The notes under the pieces were generated by a model. It was not told the origin of the DNA. It worked only from the letters and a program-made list of their open reading frames with translations, and ran no database searches. From contig NZ_CP136865.1 in assembly GCF_045689245.1 (NCBI RefSeq), positions 1,426,001 to 1,490,000 on the forward strand: a DNA stretch of 64,000 nucleotides, in the 5' to 3' direction. Below, piece after piece: positions 17,807 through 26,852 of this stretch (its first letter is position 1; each line of letters opens with the position of its first letter). This DNA comes from Congregibacter brevis. Its GTDB lineage: Bacteria; Pseudomonadota; Gammaproteobacteria; Pseudomonadales; Halieaceae. Both the position numbers and the translations under genes were made by a program.

Positions 17807-18502
17807 TTAAAACGAGAACGAAAAAATTAGAAAAAGGCCTTGCTGACTCGTCTCTTTGAAACGGACTACTGTTTCACTTCCGGGCGGCGGCTGGTTTTCG
17901 AAGAAGCCGTCTCCAAGAATATTGACATTGGGATCAACTGCCCAACCGAGACCTATGTTCCAACTGTTAAGTGTCTTTTCGTCACGCTTGAAACCCAGCA
18001 TCATCCCCATACCGAGAGCTTCTATTACGTCGTCGGTACCTGGCTGAATAGCTATGAACGGACCAAAGCCCCAGTTATTCGCTGGCACGAGTCCCTGTCC
18101 GCCGTAAAGCGATTTAAAGAATGGTTCGTCGGGTGTGAAAAAATAGTGCAATTCGAGCATCACTCTTGCGACTACATCGTTTTCATCGTCAACTCGTACT
18201 ATCCCATCCACGATGGAGGCTGAGTTGACCCGGTCGTTGTCACCGGTGTCGAACGTAGCAGAGATTCCTGCTCCGAAGCTGATTCCGGAAAATTCCTGTC
18301 GGCTCATTGCTTTTGCCGTCTCGTCGGCGGCTTCCTTCGCCGCGCGTGCACTAGATTCTATTACTGCCGTGTCCACCGCTTCTTCTATCAGTCTCTTTTC
18401 TCGCGCAGCTGCGGTCTCGAGTGCCGCGTCATCAGCCAGAGTGGGCATCGAGTGTCCGGTCAACCAGAACGCAGTTAAAACAGCTATTGAAGGTTTGCTC
18501 AT
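17807..18502 (-). CDS. Putative outer-membrane beta-barrel protein
   Basis: A 231-residue exported protein. I place the start at ATG 18502 because it begins the signal peptide (MSKPSIAVLTAFWLTGH). A highly charged Ala/Glu helix follows (ALETAAAREKRLIEEAVDTA), probably a periplasmic coiled coil, then alternating strands with Gly/aromatic pairs (GISFGAGISATF, NNWGFGPFIAIQ, GMGMMLGFK, WNIGLGWAVDP) and a terminal LFLIFSFSF strand ending in Phe. That is the architecture of a small outer-membrane barrel. No specific family is assigned. Confidence 0.65.
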   Translation of the reverse strand: MSKPSIAVLTAFWLTGHSMPTLADDAALETAAAREKRLIEEAVDTAVIESSARAAKEAADETAKAMSRQEFSGISFGAGISATFDTGDNDRVNSASIVDGIVRVDDENDVVARVMLELHYFFTPDEPFFKSLYGGQGLVPANNWGFGPFIAIQPGTDDVIEALGMGMMLGFKRDEKTLNSWNIGLGWAVDPNVNILGDGFFENQPPPGSETVVRFKETSQQGLFLIFSFSF

Positions 18503-19093
18503 CTTAAGCACCACATGTCCATAACCGTCAATCGAGTGCAGCAGCGCCACGTGTAAACATCGGTAGGACTACGCCATTGATTGGATTTGATATAACAACG
18601 TATATCGTTTTTTTTTTAAAAACTATTTCATCGTATTTCAGTGGCTTTTTAGAGCCCGTCTAGAGCTCTTGTATGCAGCGGCTCTTCATAAATGATGGAT
18701 GCGTTTCTGAGATGATTCTAATTGGAAAAGATACTTGACTGCCGAATAGACGCGTTCGGCATACTTGACTGCAGCGTTGTAACTACGCTCTCCGCGCCGG
18801 CGCGTTTGTCGCAATATGTTGAGTAGCCTCAGCTCGCTCGGGAGCCGGCTACCAAAGCCGGAAACGGCAGTGTCGAAAAAGGACGCTAGCGAAGCAATCG
18901 AAGCCGCATAACTTCATATTCAGAGTCGACAAGAATTCGCAGTCATCTCAATATCACTACTTGGGCATTGCCGAAATCTCTTCGAACTTATGGTCATAGT
19001 ACTAGGAGATAGGTCACCCGATTTTTATTTTGCCGCAATGCTCTCCGCGAGGTCTTCATCCGGGTCCAGTTTCAAATGGACGAATACTCATTT
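18503..19093. other. Intergenic region with poly-T/AT-rich segment
   Basis: About 590 bp with no supported gene. Bases ~18,590-18,640 are AT-rich with a run of T (TTTTTTTTTT) and probably carry the promoter of the minus-strand barrel gene. The rest looks non-coding. Confidence 0.4.
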
Positions 19094-19483
19094 TCATTCG
19101 ATTTTAGTCGGTCGATTAGGTGTGCCCTCGTTCCACCAAAACATCGCGTAGGTGTCGTTATTGTCGCTATCGATGTCATCTTCCGATGTCACCGTGTATT
19201 GGACGATCGTGCCGTCAACGTGCCGAACAGGCGTGTTCACTAGAGGATTCGGGTTTCCACTGGATGAAAAAGCAAGGTGCAGTTCGCCACCGCCGCGACG
19301 ATCATGAGCGGCAACTAACGTTTGACTGTCGGAAGTCATGGCTACGCCTTCGCCGGACCCGCTGAAAGTGTTAGATGTTTCAGCGGTTGAGTAGGTCAGT
19401 GTCTGCTCCCACGATGCATGGCAGTTGGCGGTGAGATAAAGAACGACTGATGGGGGAATTGGGATGGTTACTGTTGTGGCCAT
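19094..19483 (-). CDS. LecB-type calcium-dependent lectin
   Basis: A 129-residue beta-sandwich lectin. Compared from memory with Pseudomonas LecB: ETSNTFSG aligns with ETAATFSG, the strand GELHLAFSSSGNPNPLV with GKVQVQVSVNGRPSDLV, and the calcium loop SEDDIDSDNND with SEDGTDNDYND. In that loop the ligands corresponding to E95, D99, D101, N103 and D104 are all kept, as is an Asn near residue 20. LecB binds fucose/mannose through two Ca2+. Here the chain continues nine residues past the position of LecB's final Gly, whose carboxylate completes a neighbouring site, so the site or oligomer may differ. AGGA lies seven bases before the ATG. No signal peptide, as in LecB. Confidence 0.75.
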   Translation of the reverse strand: MATTVTIPIPPSVVLYLTANCHASWEQTLTYSTAETSNTFSGSGEGVAMTSDSQTLVAAHDRRGGGELHLAFSSSGNPNPLVNTPVRHVDGTIVQYTVTSEDDIDSDNNDTYAMFWWNEGTPNRPTKIE

Positions 19484-20079
19484 GTTGGTGTCCTAGGGTT
19501 TAGTGTCCTGAAAGGATAGACGCTGAGAGCCCTAAAACCATTACAGAACTTTACGCACGTTGATCACGATGATAAAGAGGTCGATTTGTAGTTATCTATT
19601 GGGTGATCCGTGAAGTCTCCAAGACTTGGACGATGTCGATCAGGAATAGGAAGCTAGCACCGAATCGCTTTATGATTGAATTCGAAGACCGCTTAGCGGA
19701 CTACGTTTAACCCATGGCAGTTACACAGAAATATTGACAGGGTCACAACCACACAAACCGGTAGCTAAATCCGTGAAACTTCCTTTAGCGAGTTGTCGTC
19801 CAAAAAAAACAAGTGCGATCAAGAACTCGTCACTTCGCCCTCAAAGTCCGTCAAAACCTCATCCGCCTCAATGTGAGAAATATGCAGATTCAGACCCACA
19901 GAATTTGTAGCGTCTTTTTCTCGAAGACTGTTTTTTTAGGTGTGACGTGCATCTTTTTCCCATGAGTCTTTAGCGCAGCAATTTTGCTCGTATCGTTGAT
20001 TGGGGAAACCCATATACCGACGCGCATTCTTTGTAGCGAGTCAACGCTTTTCGTTTTTCGACCTCGCTGGTGTTTCCTT
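19484..20079. other. Intergenic region
   Basis: No supported gene in ~600 bp. The first ~60 bases hold the lectin promoter and ribosome-binding site (reading leftward). A 66-codon frame (19890-20090, minus) is Lys-rich and has no recognisable relatives. Confidence 0.35.
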
Positions 20080-20877
20080 GGTACCGCCAAGTTAACCGGC
20101 AGGGCTTGGTAAGCTAGCTTGATGAATACCTATAAACGCCACCGCTTCCCTCGCGAAATCATCAGCTACGCAGTACCCATAAAGCGGGGCAGACTCTCTG
20201 GCTCTACTACAGATTCAATCTGAGCCATCGGGATATCGAAGACCTCCTCGCTGAACGAGGCATTATCGTTACTCGGGAGTCGATCCGCCTCTGGTGTATC
20301 AGGTTCGGCGCCACTTATACCCGCCGATTGAAGCGTAAACACAGGGGTTACGGCGATACTTTCTTTATCGATGAAGTTTTCGTAAAGATCAACGGTAAGC
20401 GGCACTACCTGTGGCGAGCAGTGGATCAAGATAGTGAGGTGGTGGATGTGTATCTCCAGGCAAAGCGCGATGGTGCTGCTGCCAAGCGTTTCTTCAGGCG
20501 CTTACTGCGGAGCTGTAGAGGTGAGCCCAGGAAGATTGTGACCGATAAGTTGCGAAGCTATCGAGTGGCTCACCGGGATCTGATGCCGAATGTAATTCAT
20601 AGCACTGAACCGTATGAGAATAATCGGGTAGAGCAATCTCACGAAACAACTAGGGTGCGGGAACGAGGCATGAGGAAGTTCAAATCGTTAAGACAGGCTC
20701 AGAGATTTCTGGGTGCTCATGCTACGGTTGCAAATTTATTCAATCTTGGGCGGCATCTGGTGAGGGCTGAGCACTATCGAAATCTCAGGATCAGTGCGTT
20801 CGCTGAATGGAGTAGGGCAGTTGCTTGAGATCGGTGGCTAGATTTCACTGGCTTGGGGCAGTTAATTTGTCAGAACC
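20080..20877 (+). mobile_element. IS6-like element broken by a 23-bp insertion
   Basis: Second near full-length IS6-like copy: left terminal repeat GGTACCGCCAAGTTAAC at 20080, right end around 20861-20877. Transposase starts at ATG 20121 (MNTYKRHRFP), but a 23-bp insertion at 20175-20197 (ACCCATAAAGCGGGGCAGACT plus CT) shifts the frame; the correct frame resumes and runs to 20828 with catalytic motifs FIDEVFVKINGK and VTDKLRSY intact. Probably inactive. Confidence 0.85.
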
Positions 20878-21104
20878 GTCTCACGAGGCGACGAGGGCGT
20901 GAGAGCGAGGGATGCGTAAATTCAAGTCGGCTAAGCAGGCTCAGCGATTCCTAGGCGCTCATGCCGCGGTTAACAACGTATTCAATCTAGGCAGGCAAGT
21001 AGTTGGGGCTGAGCATTACCAGAGCCTTAGGGTCAGTGCGTTTAATGAGTGGGGTAGGGTGGTTGCTTGAGGTAAGAGACTAGCTTCTTCTCAAGTCAGA
21101 AACC
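20878..21104 (+). mobile_element. IS6-like element, 3' remnant
   Basis: Begins exactly where the previous copy ends, inside the transposase Glu motif (SHEATR), and runs through RGMRKFKSAKQAQRFLGAHA, FNLGRQ and EHYQSLRVSAF to a TGA near 21070. There is a frameshift near the start. A degraded right terminal repeat ends around 21104. Confidence 0.8.
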
Positions 21105-21380
21105 TAACTTTGCCAGCACCGAGACAGCATCTGGACTCTGTTTTGAAGACGTACGGTTCGCCGCAACTGGCCTGGAATACACATGGCGGCACAATCCAGC
21201 ATGGCGAGTTATCGCGGTGTCGCTCGATGTACAACTTAACGAGACCGGGTGACCGTGCCTGGCTGAATCCAGATGCAATCAAGGACATCGTGATGTGTCG
21301 GCTATTCGGAAAGCTGCCGCTCGGAGGTTTACGCTAGGGGGCAAAGAGGTGCCCATAGCAGACGTTTGCGAGATCAAACT

Positions 21381-21406
21381 TATACTCTAGGTACTATACT
21401 AGGTAC
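21381..21406 (+). promoter_or_regulatory. Tandem TATACT/AGGTAC motif upstream of acetyltransferase
   Basis: TATACTCTAGGTAC (21381-21394) is followed at once by TATACTAGGTAC (21395-21406), a near-perfect tandem repeat 22 bp before the GNAT ATG. TATACT also resembles a -10 hexamer, so this may be a promoter with a repeated operator. Function is inferred. Confidence 0.4.
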
Positions 21407-21428
21407 CCCTTTCTAAAACAGCAGCTCC

Positions 21429-21974
21429 ATGTCACAACCAACGATCAACATCGACCGCCTGACACTACGACCGTTTTACGTGCGTGACGCTTCGGTAGTT
21501 CGCGAGCTTGCTGGTGAGCGAGCGATTGCCGATACAACGATGAACGTTCCTCACCCTTACGAAGTCGGTCTCGCGGAGAGCTGGATCACGAGTCACGGTC
21601 AGGGTTACAACGAAGGTAGAGTCGCGACGTTCGCAGTTGTGCGAAGCCACGATGACACTCTAATGGGCGCAGTTAGTCTTAGGATTGATCGGGATCTCAA
21701 CAAGGGTGAGCTTGGATATTGGATAGGTAGGCCGCACTGGAATCTGGGCTATGCAACGGAAGCAGCCAACGCCGCCCTGTGCTTTGGCTTTGAGGATCTA
21801 CGACTCAATAGGATTCACGCTCGTCACTTCGCTCGGAACCCCGCATCTGGCCGGATCATGGAGAAGATCGGAATGCGTCTGGAAGGTATGGCTCGCCAAG
21901 ACGCAATCAAGTGGGGGAAATATGAGGACATTGTTTTCTACGGCTTACTTCGTGAAGATTGGATGAGTCGCTGA
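21429..21974 (+). CDS. GNAT-family N-acetyltransferase (RimJ/RimL-like)
   Basis: A 181-residue GNAT acetyltransferase. It has the N-terminal TLRPFYVRDASVV strand-helix, the acetyl-CoA pocket region LGYWIGRPHWNLGYATEAA, and the RIHARHFARNPASGRIMEKI segment typical of the RimJ/RimL ribosomal-protein and small-molecule acetylating group. Full family length. The substrate may be a protein N-terminus or an antibiotic/metabolite; sequence alone does not tell. It is an isolated gene between IS copies. Confidence 0.88.
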   Translation: MSQPTINIDRLTLRPFYVRDASVVRELAGERAIADTTMNVPHPYEVGLAESWITSHGQGYNEGRVATFAVVRSHDDTLMGAVSLRIDRDLNKGELGYWIGRPHWNLGYATEAANAALCFGFEDLRLNRIHARHFARNPASGRIMEKIGMRLEGMARQDAIKWGKYEDIVFYGLLREDWMSR

Positions 21975-22453
21975 GCTGTTTAGGAAGCGGTGGATACTTG
22001 GCTGGAAATGGGCCTAACCAAGGCCGCTAGCTGCATTGGCCGAGCGCGGGCGTGTCAGGGAGGTACTCGCGCTGGGCTATGTAGAGTGCTGACATTGTGA
22101 CCTTCCCACTAATGCGACATAGATGTGCCCAAAGCTGAAGTTGCTTTTACTTGAGGCTTGATTAGCCGAGCTCGTATCCGAAGCGCGCATTCGCTTCAGC
22201 AACCATCGCTGACGCGGTTCTCACATCCTCACTGATAAATTCTCCCGCCATCGCCCAACGCGTACGGAGTGATCTGGTCGAGAATGGTTGCGAGATGTTT
22301 GAGCTTCTATTAACTTCTCATTGTTTGTGTCCTGCACCCTATTAGCCATTGTTCTAATGCAACTTGATGGTCTGTTGGTTCAGAGCCCAATGCTGCGATA
22401 GCGATTTGAGCAAACCCTAAAGGCTCCTCGATCATGTCTTCGAACCTCACAAG
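21975..22453. other. Intergenic region
   Basis: About 480 bp between the acetyltransferase and the next IS6-like copy. I see no frame with family resemblance on either strand and no strong structural signal. Confidence 0.4.
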
Positions 22454-23264
22454 GGTATCGCCAAATTAACTGGCCCAGATTGGTAGAATCTGCCGATGAA
22501 TACCTACAAACGCCACCGATTCCCGCCTGACATCATCAGCTAGGCGGTTTGGCTGTACCACCGCTTTAACCTTAGCCATCGTGACATCGAAGACCTCCTG
22601 TCAGAACGAGGCATCACCGTCACCCGCGAATCTATACGCCTGTGGTACCCAAAGCATTCGCCGCGCTCATGGGGCAGGCTCTGCATCAAGTTCGGCGCCA
22701 TTTATGCCCGCCGATTGAAGCGTAAACACGGGCGTTATGGCCATACTTTTTTCTTTGATGAAGTTTTCAGAAAGATCAACGGTAGGCCGCACTACCTGTG
22801 GCGAGTAGTGGATCAAGATGGTGAGGTGGTGGATGTGTATCTCTAGGCAAAGCGCGATGGTGCCGCTGTCAAGCGTTTCTTCGAGCGCTTACTGCGGAGC
22901 TGTAGAGGTGAGCCCAGGAACATCGTGACAGATAAGCTACGTAGTTATCCGGTTGCCCATCGAGAAGTTATCCCTGAGGTAATCCATATCACAGATCGTT
23001 ATCAGAATAATCGGGCCGAGCAGTCCCACGAGGCGACGAGGGTGAGGGAGCGTGGCATGCGGAAGTTCAAATCAATGAAGCAAGCTCAGCGATTCGCGAC
23101 AGCCCATGCTGCTGTCAGTAATCTATTCAATCTAGGGAGGCACCTGATCAGGGCTGATCATTAACGGAACTTGAGGGCAGCTGCGTTCGGAGAATGGGGT
23201 AGGGCGGTAGCCTGAGGGTGCTGATGGGGTTATCGGCGGCCGCAGAACTTAAGTTGTCAGAACC
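22454..23264 (+). mobile_element. IS6-like element, degenerate copy with 36-bp insertion
   Basis: Left repeat GGTATCGCCAAATTAAC at 22454, right repeat ending CAGAACC at 23264. The transposase (ATG 22497) has an early TAG (ATC AGC TAG), a 36-bp in-frame insertion at 22647-22682 beginning ACCCAAAGC and ending GGGGCAGGCTCT, a further TAG after VVDVYL, and a premature TAA at 23162. The C-terminal piece 22925-23164 still shows TDKLRSY and NRAEQSHEATR. Inactive. Confidence 0.85.
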
Positions 23265-23359
23265 GTCGAGTGGGCTTACCGGGTATTGCTTCCGTTTTAG
23301 GTCTTTCCTTTAACAGCAACCCCACCCAGGTTTTTTCTCACACAGAACATTAGCTGGAC

Positions 23360-24517
23360 CTAGGACAGCCAGCGTCGCAGCTCCTTCTCCAGACCCCGCA
23401 CTCCGCCGGGGTAGCCGGCCGGAGACCAGTGCTGTTTAGCGCTTCGCGGCGAACAACGTGTTTTTCCGGCCTGTAGAGCTAGTGCCGCTAATTCTTCACG
23501 ACCTCTATCCGTTGTCATCATGAAAGCGACAAGGGCGCCAGCGGTTAAGTAGCGCGACTGGATATCGCCCGAGAACCAACTCCCAGCGTCAAGTGTGAGG
23601 AGTCGTTGCAGTGGGATGATTCCTGTGCGCTTGGCGCGATTAATCCACTGACCGCGCGTTCTAAACTCGGCGGACTGCCATTGCACTTGCATGGATTCAA
23701 AATACTCAGCCAGACCTTCTCCGTACCAAGGAGGCAGCGTACCGACCTGCCAAGTCGTTATGAGGTGAGCAACCTCGTGAAACACCACTTCGACTAACCG
23801 CGCCTCGCTCATCTTGCGCGAATCGTAAAACACAATAGCCTCGTTGCGGGCAAGACTGTAAAAACCTGATGGGGTGGTGCCGTTGGCATCACCGCCCCAG
23901 TCGCGGAGAAAGCGTTTTCGATCACTGGTAATGCGCAGGGAGACCTGGCTGCGCACAAGCGCATCACGGCCCACCCATTCTCCCCATTGCTCGTTAATGC
24001 GAAGAGCCCCAGCGCGCAACCGCCCCTCAAGCGCACGATTAGGCCTCACGCCGTCCCAGATGACTTGTGTCTCAAAATCGCGGTTACCCTCATCCATAGC
24101 TAGCGCCTGAGCCGTGAGCTCGGAGGGTGCTGCATCGCTGAAACTACGAACACCATCTTCGTTTACCCAGGTGTAGGCCGTGCGCGCCGACCAGACCGGG
24201 ACCGTTGATACATCGGGTGCGCCGCAAAGGGTGTTCATGTCATCGACTGGCTGATGCCAGGACCCTTGGCCAGCACTGACGACGGAATTCTGAGTGGCTC
24301 GGATTATTCCCTCATCGACCGGATCGGTAAGACCTTCGTCCCACAAGCGCCCCAAAAATGATGGTAACGGGGGCATCAGGGATACAATTCGATCTACCAC
24401 CTGACGAACGGGGCTGTCCACGCCCAAGTAGGTATTGATTAGACCCACCGTGATCACTGCGAGAAGGAGCGCTGCAGTAAGGTAGGACAAGAGCAGCTTG
24501 AGAAATCGTAACTTCAT
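23360..24517 (-). CDS. Membrane-anchored gluzincin metallopeptidase with DUF4124-like motif
   Basis: A 385-residue protein with an N-terminal TM anchor (~8-28). Residues ~115-130 carry the DUF4124-like signature TYTWVNEDGVRSFSD. The C-terminal half is a peptidase-MA-like domain: HEVAHLITT (~245-253) supplies two Zn-binding His and the catalytic Glu, and GEGLAEYFE (~267-275) the third ligand Glu. The active site probably lies in the periplasm. Role may be cell-wall or protein quality control, but substrate is not deducible. The gene appears intact, flanked by an IS6 copy downstream. Confidence 0.85.
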   Translation of the reverse strand: MKLRFLKLLLSYLTAALLLAVITVGLINTYLGVDSPVRQVVDRIVSLMPPLPSFLGRLWDEGLTDPVDEGIIRATQNSVVSAGQGSWHQPVDDMNTLCGAPDVSTVPVWSARTAYTWVNEDGVRSFSDAAPSELTAQALAMDEGNRDFETQVIWDGVRPNRALEGRLRAGALRINEQWGEWVGRDALVRSQVSLRITSDRKRFLRDWGGDANGTTPSGFYSLARNEAIVFYDSRKMSEARLVEVVFHEVAHLITTWQVGTLPPWYGEGLAEYFESMQVQWQSAEFRTRGQWINRAKRTGIIPLQRLLTLDAGSWFSGDIQSRYLTAGALVAFMMTTDRGREELAALALQAGKTRCSPRSAKQHWSPAGYPGGVRGLEKELRRWLS

Positions 24518-24836
24518 ACTAACGCTGAGGGTAACGGCAAATTTCAGAATTCCGATGGATCACGGCTGCCACGGATTTTCTCGAATATGCCCGATAACCA
24601 CCGCGGAAGATCGTCCGTAGTTACCAGTATCACCTCACGTATTGACCTCTTAACCCGTGTGAGAGCAACAGGGTGCCGTAGCATTCGCTCTTGTAATTGT
24701 GCTCTAGGGAATCTGCCATCCCCTCTTCAGTTTTCTGCCACGCCCCTCGAACGTCTTGGAGCTTTTCTCGAAGCATGCGCTCTGTTTTTGCGTATCTCTA
24801 TGTTCAAATCGACGATGGTGTTGGATATGCGCAGGT

Positions 24837-25112
24837 TCAGCTCCTTGTGGGAGCAATCGCGCTTATTGGTAATACGAATACGGCAACAGCGACCGAACAC
24901 AATACTAGACTCGGGACAGCGATCAAGCTGGGGTAGTCGCGTGTGGATAACAAACCTGCTATCACGGCAAAGGGAATAATCACTCGAAAGTATGAAGAAC
25001 GAGGCACCTCGAGTATAAAGCCGCAATTCTCGCACTTAGAGGAGCTGACACTAACCACCCTTAATTTTTGAAGGAGCCCAATAGGGTAGTCGCAGTTTTT
25101 ACAAATAGACAT
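24837..25112 (-). CDS. Small zinc-ribbon membrane protein
   Basis: A 91-residue protein from ATG 25112 (a longer frame starts at 25154 but adds a basic non-conserved leader). The N-terminus is a zinc ribbon, CKNC at residues 4-7 and CENC about 25 residues later, separated by a beta-hairpin-like loop. Two hydrophobic helices follow (~45-60 and ~65-85). Such Cys4-TM proteins are common but uncharacterised. No neighbour suggests a pathway. Confidence 0.6.
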   Translation of the reverse strand: MSICKNCDYPIGLLQKLRVVSVSSSKCENCGFILEVPRSSYFRVIIPFAVIAGLLSTRDYPSLIAVPSLVLCSVAVAVFVLPISAIAPTRS

Positions 25113-25492
25113 AGATAATCGTCGGCCCTTTGCACCTTGACGGATGCCGTTCAATCGTTGGGTTAAAGATAATCAAGGACAACTTACCTTACCGTCAGCA
25201 GTCGCTTAAGTACATAGCGTTTTAACAGGCAGCAGTTGTCCCGCTCGAATACGCGAAAGTCGCTGCTAGTTTCGGAGGGGTAAGTATCTCGTAAAATCAA
25301 TGGTTTAGGTTGCCATCTAACGCCCCCTAGTTTTATGAGCTGTATGATTAACCTGTATAAATCATTGGCTTACAATGATCGTCGCGCAAGTTCATCTGCC
25401 AGGGCCTCCCAGTTCATTGATTTAACAGTAAGCTTAAAGCACATCTAAAGTTAGAAAGAATCAGAAGGACAACTTAAGGGCCATTTAAGCCG
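25113..25492. other. Intergenic region
   Basis: No supported coding sequence in ~380 bp. The AT-rich stretch around 25,320-25,450 probably includes promoter-like sequence, but nothing specific is assigned. Confidence 0.35.
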
Positions 25493-25617
25493 TCTGTAGT
25501 GGTCAACAGATTCCAGACAATAAATTAATTTGCCTCTCAGCCCTCTCAGCCCTCTCAGCCCTCTCAGCCCTCTCAGCCCTCTCAGCCCTCTCAGGCGGAA
25601 TTCCGTTGTTGGCTGTG
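25493..25617 (-). mobile_element. Older IS3-type right-end remnant
   Basis: Reading leftward this encodes NNGIPPERAE...RQINLLSGIC and a stop, matching the end of the adjacent intact OrfB (NEGVPPARAEKQLNLLSGIC). The terminal sequence TGTAGTGGTCAACAGATTCC at 25493 matches the IS right end at 25618. It is therefore the tail of a second, diverged copy of the same element, now carrying an expanded 9-bp repeat. Confidence 0.82.
25534..25594 (+). repeat. 9-bp tandem repeat (CTCTCAGCC)n
   Basis: Six perfect CTCTCAGCC units plus seven bases of a seventh, 61 bp in total. On the minus strand it encodes repeated Arg-Ala-Glu inside the transposase tail remnant; the intact copy has a single such RAE. This is a slippage expansion, not a CRISPR array. 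Confidence 0.92.
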
Positions 25618-25625
25618 TGTAGTGG

Positions 25626-26432
25626 TCAACAAATTCCGGACAGTAAGTTAAGTTGTTTTTCCGCTCTCGCGGGCGGTACCCCTTCATTGGCCGAATGCGG
25701 TCTGTGCCAGTTGTAATACCTCATGAAGTAATCGGTGATGTCGCGCTGAGCAGCTTCCAAGCTGCGATATCCCAGCGGTGGCAGCCACTCTGTTTTGAGG
25801 CTGCGGAACAATCTCTCCATGGGCGCATTATCCCAACAATTTCCACGCCGACTCATGCTTTGATCAATCCTATGACGCCACAGGAATCGACGGAATTTTC
25901 GAGAGGCATATTGACTGCCCTGATCGGAATGGAACATCAGCCCTCTGCGATTGCCTCGTTCCATTAGGGCGTTCTCCAATGCCGCGATGACGAGATCCGC
26001 GTTTGGCTTTGTGGCTATCGCCGATCCAACAACCCGTCGGGTGTGGAGGTCCATGACGACCGCCAGGTAGTGCCAACGATCACCTGCCCAAACGTAAGAG
26101 ATGTCGCCACACCACACATGATTAGCTTCAGCGACATCGAACTTGTGATCCAGTTTGTTAGGGATATCCACTCGTGCCTGACCCGTCCGTTTGTAGCGAT
26201 GCGCGCCCGGCTGACGCGATACCAGATTGGCCTCAGCCATCAAACGTCGTACTTTGAAGCGTCCAACGCGGTACCCATGGTCATGCATCTGACCCTGAAA
26301 GGTACGACTGCCTGCCGAACCTCTGGAGGCGTTAAATAATTCCGTTACCTTGGTCCTAAGCAGCACACGCTGCGCGTTTGGACGTCGCCTGCGCTGCCGG
26401 TGAGCGTAGTAACTTGAACGGCAGATATCCAA
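25626..26432 (-). CDS. IS3-family transposase OrfB
   Basis: The 268-codon catalytic part with a DDE integrase core: Asp in WCGDISYVWAGDRW, Asp in FHSDQGSQYASR, Glu in NAPMERLFRSLKTEW, and the YNWHRPHSANEG tail. It is normally made as an OrfAB fusion: the frame is already open upstream of this ATG and is reached by a -1 shift at A6G (26525-26531) within orfA, giving GYRALGVRRDRSYSLVDQLR just before DICRSSYYAHR. No disruptions seen; the element is likely active. Confidence 0.93.
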   Translation of the reverse strand: MDICRSSYYAHRQRRRRPNAQRVLLRTKVTELFNASRGSAGSRTFQGQMHDHGYRVGRFKVRRLMAEANLVSRQPGAHRYKRTGQARVDIPNKLDHKFDVAEANHVWCGDISYVWAGDRWHYLAVVMDLHTRRVVGSAIATKPNADLVIAALENALMERGNRRGLMFHSDQGSQYASRKFRRFLWRHRIDQSMSRRGNCWDNAPMERLFRSLKTEWLPPLGYRSLEAAQRDITDYFMRYYNWHRPHSANEGVPPARAEKQLNLLSGIC

Positions 26433-26479
26433 CGCACTGCAAATCCTTGCAACGCATTCATGCGCTCTCAGTTGATCAA

Positions 26480-26785
26480 CTAACGAGTAGGATCGATCTC
26501 GTCGGACACCAAGAGCGCGGTAGCCTTTTTTAAAATCGTTTTCTCCCGCTCAAGTTGATGAACCCGTTTCTTGAGCGCCTGAATTTCACGCTGCTCTTCG
26601 GTCATTGCCCCAGCCTCAGGCACACCGCCATCACGCTCAAACTTTACTTGCCTAATCCAGCGTCTCAGCATGTTTTCGCCAAGATCAAATTGACCGCAGA
26701 CATCAGAGACTTTGAAACCTTGATCTAAGACCAGGCTGACGGCTTCGCGTTTGAACTCGGCGGTAAATGTTCTTCTTGCTCGCAT
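26480..26785 (-). CDS. IS3-family transposase OrfA
   Basis: A 101-residue HTH protein from ATG 26785 (MRARRTFTAEFKREAVSLVL). The HTH (KVSDVCGQFDLGENMLRRWI) binds the terminal repeats; the leucine-zipper-like QALKKRVHQLEREKTILKKA mediates dimerisation. The slippery heptamer AAAAAAG at 26531-26525 lies in the codons after TIL and would send ribosomes into the orfB frame. Confidence 0.9.
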   Translation of the reverse strand: MRARRTFTAEFKREAVSLVLDQGFKVSDVCGQFDLGENMLRRWIRQVKFERDGGVPEAGAMTEEQREIQALKKRVHQLEREKTILKKATALLVSDEIDPTR

Positions 26786-26852
26786 ATGAACACTCCTCAA
26801 TCGGTGGCAGATTACCACCTAAGAAAGTGTCCGAAATTAGTTAACCACTACA

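Larger units (their letters stand above)
25618..26852 (-). mobile_element. Intact IS3-family insertion sequence
   Basis: A 1,235-bp element. Terminal inverted repeats are TGTAGTGGTCAACAAATTCC at 25618 and the complement of TGTAGTGGTTAACTAATTTC ending at 26852. A 3-bp GTG flanks both sides (25615-25617 and 26853-26855), matching the 3-bp duplications usual for IS3. It carries orfA and orfB in overlapping phases with a frameshift signal. Confidence 0.92.

Noticed and set aside
24587..24979. Plus-strand 130-codon frame
   Set aside because: Overlaps the zinc-ribbon membrane protein whose Cys pairs and helices are convincing; the plus frame is Arg/Ser-rich without structure.
25534..25594. Repeat considered as a CRISPR array
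   Set aside because: Units are 9 bp, perfect and contiguous with no spacers; it is a minisatellite.
25451..25687. Minus-strand 78-codon frame with Leu-Arg-Gly repeats
   Set aside because: It is the wrong-phase reading of the 9-bp repeat within an IS3 tail; the RAE phase aligns with the intact OrfB end.
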